From NCBI GenBank assembly GCA_023229385.1, contig JALNZI010000019.1, positions 1-19,721 of the forward strand: a stretch of 19,721 bases of DNA. Reading direction: 5' to 3'. Source of the stretch: Candidatus Omnitrophota bacterium. GTDB lineage: Bacteria; Omnitrophota; Gorgyraeia; Gygaellales; Profunditerraquicolaceae. The notes under the pieces are model-generated. The model did not search any database. It was not told where the DNA came from and saw only the letters and a program-made list of their open reading frames with translations. Numbering within the stretch: the first letter of the stretch is position 1; each line of letters opens with the position of its first letter. This document shows positions 16,728 through 19,721 of the stretch, piece by piece. A program made the translations under genes and the position numbers.

Positions 16728-17774
16728 ATGAATATCCGTACAATAGACTGGAAAAATAATAAGGTTAGGATAATCGATCAGACTAAATTGCCGCAGAGAT
16801 TAGTTTATCTTAATCTTGATAAGATAGAAGATTTGTGGCAGGCAATTAAGAAAATGCAGGTGCGCGGAGCCCCGGCCTTAGGCGCGGCTGCTGCTTTGGG
16901 AGTTTATTTAGGGGTAAGGAATTATCCAGGTTCTGATTGGCCGGGATTCAGCCGTAAGTTAAATACAGCGGCAAAATATATCGCCAGTTCCCGTCCGACA
17001 GCCATAAACCTTTTTTGGGGAATTGAAAAGGCTTGTGCGGCTGCCCAGGAAAATAATAAAAAACCTGTTTTTAAGATCAAACAGGCTATACTTGAAGAAG
17101 CAAAGAAGATTATGCGGGAAGATGCTTCCTCTTGCCGTAAAATCGGTGATTACGGATCCAGGCTATTAAAGTCCGGCAGCAGGGTCTTGACGATCTGTAA
17201 CGCCGGGATACTGGCGACGATTGATTACGGTACTGCTTTGGGCGTGATTTATTCTGCTTGTGACCAAGGTAAGAAAGTTAAAGTATTTTCCTGTGAAACC
17301 CGGCCGCTGCTTCAGGGGAGCAGGTTAAGCTGCTGGGAGCTTAATAAACAGGGTGTGGATGTTACAATGATTGCGGATAATACCGCGGCTTCGCTTATGG
17401 CCGGAGGAAAAGTGGATGCGGTAATTGCCGGAGCAGACCGGATTGCCGCAAATGGCGATTCAGCTAACAAGATCGGGACATTGAACTTAGCTGTTCTCTG
17501 CAGATACCATAAGCTACCTTTTTATATCGCCGCTCCGCAGAGTACGTTTGACCTGAAATTAAAAAACGGTCGGGGGATTAAAATTGAAATGCGTGATTGG
17601 CAAGAAGTTACCAGGATATTACTTAAGAAAACTGTTGCTCCCGAAGGAGCTGCCGTAATCAATCCTGCTTTTGATGTTACTCCCCATGAGCTGATCAGCG
17701 CGATAATTACGGATAAAGGTGTTATCCGGATGCCTTACGTTAAAAATATCAGGAAAATTCTTAGGGGGAAATAA
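16728..17774 (+). CDS. mtnA: S-methyl-5-thioribose-1-phosphate isomerase
   Basis: Isomerises methylthioribose 1-phosphate to methylthioribulose 1-phosphate in the methionine salvage pathway. The 348 residues match the family length. Visible family blocks are RGAPALGAAAALG (46-58), the catalytic cysteine C157 in TICNAG, ETRPLLQG (190-197), and catalytic D237 in AGADRI; these correspond to C160 and D240 of the Bacillus enzyme. The related eIF2B-alpha and ribose-1,5-bisphosphate isomerase proteins are alternatives, but this motif set fits MtnA best. No other methionine salvage gene is in the window. There is no good Shine-Dalgarno at normal distance from the ATG, and the palindromic element lies just upstream. 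thiL begins right after its stop codon. Confidence 0.93.
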   Translation: MNIRTIDWKNNKVRIIDQTKLPQRLVYLNLDKIEDLWQAIKKMQVRGAPALGAAAALGVYLGVRNYPGSDWPGFSRKLNTAAKYIASSRPTAINLFWGIEKACAAAQENNKKPVFKIKQAILEEAKKIMREDASSCRKIGDYGSRLLKSGSRVLTICNAGILATIDYGTALGVIYSACDQGKKVKVFSCETRPLLQGSRLSCWELNKQGVDVTMIADNTAASLMAGGKVDAVIAGADRIAANGDSANKIGTLNLAVLCRYHKLPFYIAAPQSTFDLKLKNGRGIKIEMRDWQEVTRILLKKTVAPEGAAVINPAFDVTPHELISAIITDKGVIRMPYVKNIRKILRGK

Positions 17775-18716
17775 ATGCGTTTAAGCGAAATCGGTGAATT
17801 TGGTTTAATCAAAAGTTTCCGGAAACAAATTAAAACCGATCGTTCTGTTTTTATGGGCAGCGGGGATGACTGCGCGGTTTTGAAGCTGAATAGCTCCAGT
17901 TATCAGTTGTTTACCTGCGATATGATTATCGAAGGCGTGGATTTCAGAAAGACTGATGATTTGAAATTCGTGGGCAGAAAGGCCCTGGCCGTATCTATAA
18001 GCGATATTGCCGCCTGCGGTGGCCTTCCCAGATATGCCGTGATATCGCTGGGCCTGCCGAAAAATATGCAGGTAGAGCAGGCGGGCCTTTTGGCAAAAGG
18101 GATATTTGATCTGGCAAGAAAATATAAAATAAATATTGTGGGAGGAGATATCAGTGCCTGCGCTAAATTAATTATTGATGTGAGTATGCTGGGGGAGGTT
18201 AAGAAACATAAGCTTTGCCTGCGCCGGGGAGCCAGGCCGGGAGATATTATTATGGTTACGGGGAGTTTTGGCGGCTCAATTAAAGGTAAACATTTAAAAT
18301 TTACTCCTCGTTTGGAAGAGGCGAATTTCTTAGTAAATCATTTTAAGATCAATTCCATGATTGATGTTTCCGACGGTTTGCTCCAGGATCTGGGGCATAT
18401 ATTAGAGCAAAGCTCTGCCGGAGCTGTTTTATATGAAAGCCTGATCCCTTTAAGTAAGGATGCTAAAAATACCGAAGAGGCACTTTGTTCAGGGGAGGAG
18501 TTTGAGCTGCTTTTTACTGCTTCCAGAGAACAGGCAAATAAAATTATCAAATCTTCAAAATACGGTTTTAGTGTTATCGGGGAAATAATGCCGGTATCAT
18601 TCGGCTTGAGGCTGATCGATCATAAGAGCAGGTATTCAAAATTTAGTTTAAGAAACGGGTACTGCGCAGAGGCGCGTACCGGCCGATCCTTTAAGGCCGG
18701 GTACAGGCATTTCTAA
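17775..18716 (+). CDS. thiL: Thiamine-monophosphate kinase
   Basis: Phosphorylates thiamine monophosphate to thiamine diphosphate, the active cofactor. The 313-residue protein has the metal- and nucleotide-binding aspartates in GSGDDCA (28-34), SISDIAACGG (74-83), VGGD and the later IDVSDGL, plus GEEFELL and the C-terminal GYRHF, close to the usual GFDHF end. AGGGGG at 17763-17768 is a good ribosome binding site. No other thiamine gene is nearby; its neighbours tsaE and tsaB are the same as in Bacillus, where thiL also heads this set. The stop overlaps the tsaE start by one base. Confidence 0.95.
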   Translation: MRLSEIGEFGLIKSFRKQIKTDRSVFMGSGDDCAVLKLNSSSYQLFTCDMIIEGVDFRKTDDLKFVGRKALAVSISDIAACGGLPRYAVISLGLPKNMQVEQAGLLAKGIFDLARKYKINIVGGDISACAKLIIDVSMLGEVKKHKLCLRRGARPGDIIMVTGSFGGSIKGKHLKFTPRLEEANFLVNHFKINSMIDVSDGLLQDLGHILEQSSAGAVLYESLIPLSKDAKNTEEALCSGEEFELLFTASREQANKIIKSSKYGFSVIGEIMPVSFGLRLIDHKSRYSKFSLRNGYCAEARTGRSFKAGYRHF

Positions 18717-19183
18717 TGAAGAAACTATCTACGTCAGTTAATCAGACGCTAAAAATAGGCAGGCTGCTGGCGCAAAAACTTTCCGGAGGAGAAATTATTC
18801 TCTTATCCGGTTCGCTTGGCGCGGGCAAGACAGTATTGGCCAAGGGGATAGCGCAGGGGCTGGGTATTGATCAATATAATGTAGTCAGCCCTACTTTTGT
18901 TTTCTTGCGCGTATATAAAGGGAAACATTTTTTAAACCACTTTGATTTCTACCGTATCGGCAACCCCAAAGAGATCCTGGCTTTAGGTTATGAGGAATAT
19001 TTTTATTCCGATTCTGTATCGGTGATTGAATGGCCGGAGCGGTTAAAATTCCTCTTGCCAAGGGAATTTTTAAAGATTAAGCTGATTGTGAAGACAAGAG
19101 CGGGAAGGTCGCTTGAATTTACTGCCAAAGGCTTAAGGTATAAGAAATTACTCAAGGATATTTATGAAGATATTAGGCATTGA
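18716..19183 (+). CDS. tsaE: tRNA t6A biosynthesis ATPase TsaE
   Basis: Small P-loop ATPase needed with TsaB and TsaD to form N6-threonylcarbamoyladenosine at position 37 of ANN-decoding tRNAs. The 155 residues contain Walker A GSLGAGKT (32-39), SPTFVF (58-63), HFDFYR (75-80) and VIEWPERL (103-110), with the tryptophan W106 conserved in the family. The ATG overlaps the thiL stop (TAATG), and the last 20 bases overlap tsaB, so the two t6A genes are probably translated together. Confidence 0.96.
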   Translation: MKKLSTSVNQTLKIGRLLAQKLSGGEIILLSGSLGAGKTVLAKGIAQGLGIDQYNVVSPTFVFLRVYKGKHFLNHFDFYRIGNPKEILALGYEEYFYSDSVSVIEWPERLKFLLPREFLKIKLIVKTRAGRSLEFTAKGLRYKKLLKDIYEDIRH

Positions 19184-19721
19184 TACTACTACTAAGTTTT
19201 TGTGCCTCGGGTTGTATGTCGATGGTAAATTCTATGAATACAGCCTTGAGACGGGCAGGGGTCTTTCCGTGCTTTTGGTCCCGACTATACAAAGAGTTCT
19301 TGAGGCCTCGGGATTAAAAATAGCGGATATCGACTATTTTGCCTGCGGACTGGGGCCAGGTTCATTTACCGGAATGCGCATAGGTTTAGCTACAATAAAA
19401 GGTTTAAGCATTGTCCGAGATAAGCCAGTGATTGGAGTATGCACTTTGGATATTTTGGCGGAAAATGTCACGGTCAAAAATACTTTGATTGTCCCGGCGA
19501 TAGATGCCCGGAGGGGCCTGATCTATTGCAGTTCTTATAAAAAAGAAAAAGATACTCTTAAGCGTAAAAGTGAATATAAACTTTTAAGTTTGGATGAATT
19601 TGTTAGCAAGTTTCCCGCTGGAGCGGTAATCCTGGGAGATGCCGCGGCCCTGTATAGAGATAAACTGTCCTCCCGGATAAAAGGCGCAACTATTCTGGAT
19701 AAGGATTATTGGTTTCCCAAG
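19164..19721 (+). CDS. tsaB: tRNA t6A biosynthesis protein TsaB, N-terminal part (3' end outside window)
   Basis: The first 186 codons of TsaB, an ASKHA-fold partner that scaffolds TsaD in t6A synthesis; the frame is open to the window edge and the usual full length is about 220-240 residues. It begins MKILGIDTTT and carries the family motif GPGSFTGMR (64-72) followed by GLATIKGL. AAGGA at 19154-19158, five bases before the ATG, supports the start inside tsaE. TsaB has the actin-like fold but is thought not to be catalytic itself. rimI and tsaD, which follow it in Bacillus, would lie beyond the window. Confidence 0.95.
   Translation, partial: MKILGIDTTTKFLCLGLYVDGKFYEYSLETGRGLSVLLVPTIQRVLEASGLKIADIDYFACGLGPGSFTGMRIGLATIKGLSIVRDKPVIGVCTLDILAENVTVKNTLIVPAIDARRGLIYCSSYKKEKDTLKRKSEYKLLSLDEFVSKFPAGAVILGDAAALYRDKLSSRIKGATILDKDYWFPK

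Overview
This 19.7 kb window is a dense, one-strand (+) block of bacterial housekeeping genes: 22 protein genes, the first and last cut by the window edges. Almost every junction is an overlap or a gap of fewer than 26 bases. The one larger gap, 193 bases at 16535-16727, holds a structured palindromic element. I see no tRNA, rRNA, CRISPR array or phage gene. The gene set, with an outer-membrane lipid transport module (mlaEFD) beside a Bacillus-style protein-arginine-kinase/ClpC module, suggests a deep-branching diderm bacterium. Candidatus Omnitrophota is my best guess; this rests on gene content and protein feel, not on a marker-gene phylogeny.

Layout. 1-2939: end of mcsB, then clpC (protein quality control through arginine phosphorylation and Clp proteolysis). 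2939-5120: mlaE, mlaF, mlaD (MCE-type lipid ABC transporter). 5120-10796: radA, a YacL-like PIN/TRAM membrane protein, ispD, ispF, cysE, cysS (DNA repair, isoprenoid precursors, cysteine synthesis and charging). 10806-15419: tmk, holB, ricT, metG, tatD (dTMP synthesis, clamp loader, Fe-S/RNA-maturation factor, Met-tRNA synthetase, DNase). 15416-16534: a DUF362/ferredoxin protein. 16536-16702: element with terminal inverted repeats. 16728-19721: mtnA, thiL, tsaE and the start of tsaB (methionine salvage, thiamine diphosphate, tRNA t6A).

The order matches three separate Bacillus subtilis neighbourhoods joined together: mcsB-clpC-radA-(disA)-yacL-ispD-ispF-(gltX)-cysE-cysS; tmk-...-holB-yaaT-...-metS-yabD; and thiL-tsaE-tsaB. 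Here disA and gltX are missing from their usual slots and mlaEFD sits between clpC and radA. Translation looks heavily coupled: TAATG and ATGA junctions and 11-20 base overlaps dominate, and I see no convincing internal promoter or terminator.

The least explained sequence is the roughly 167-base element between the DUF362 gene and mtnA. It has perfect 12-base inverted ends and nested internal hairpins, and looks like a MITE/REP-type repeat or a structured RNA.
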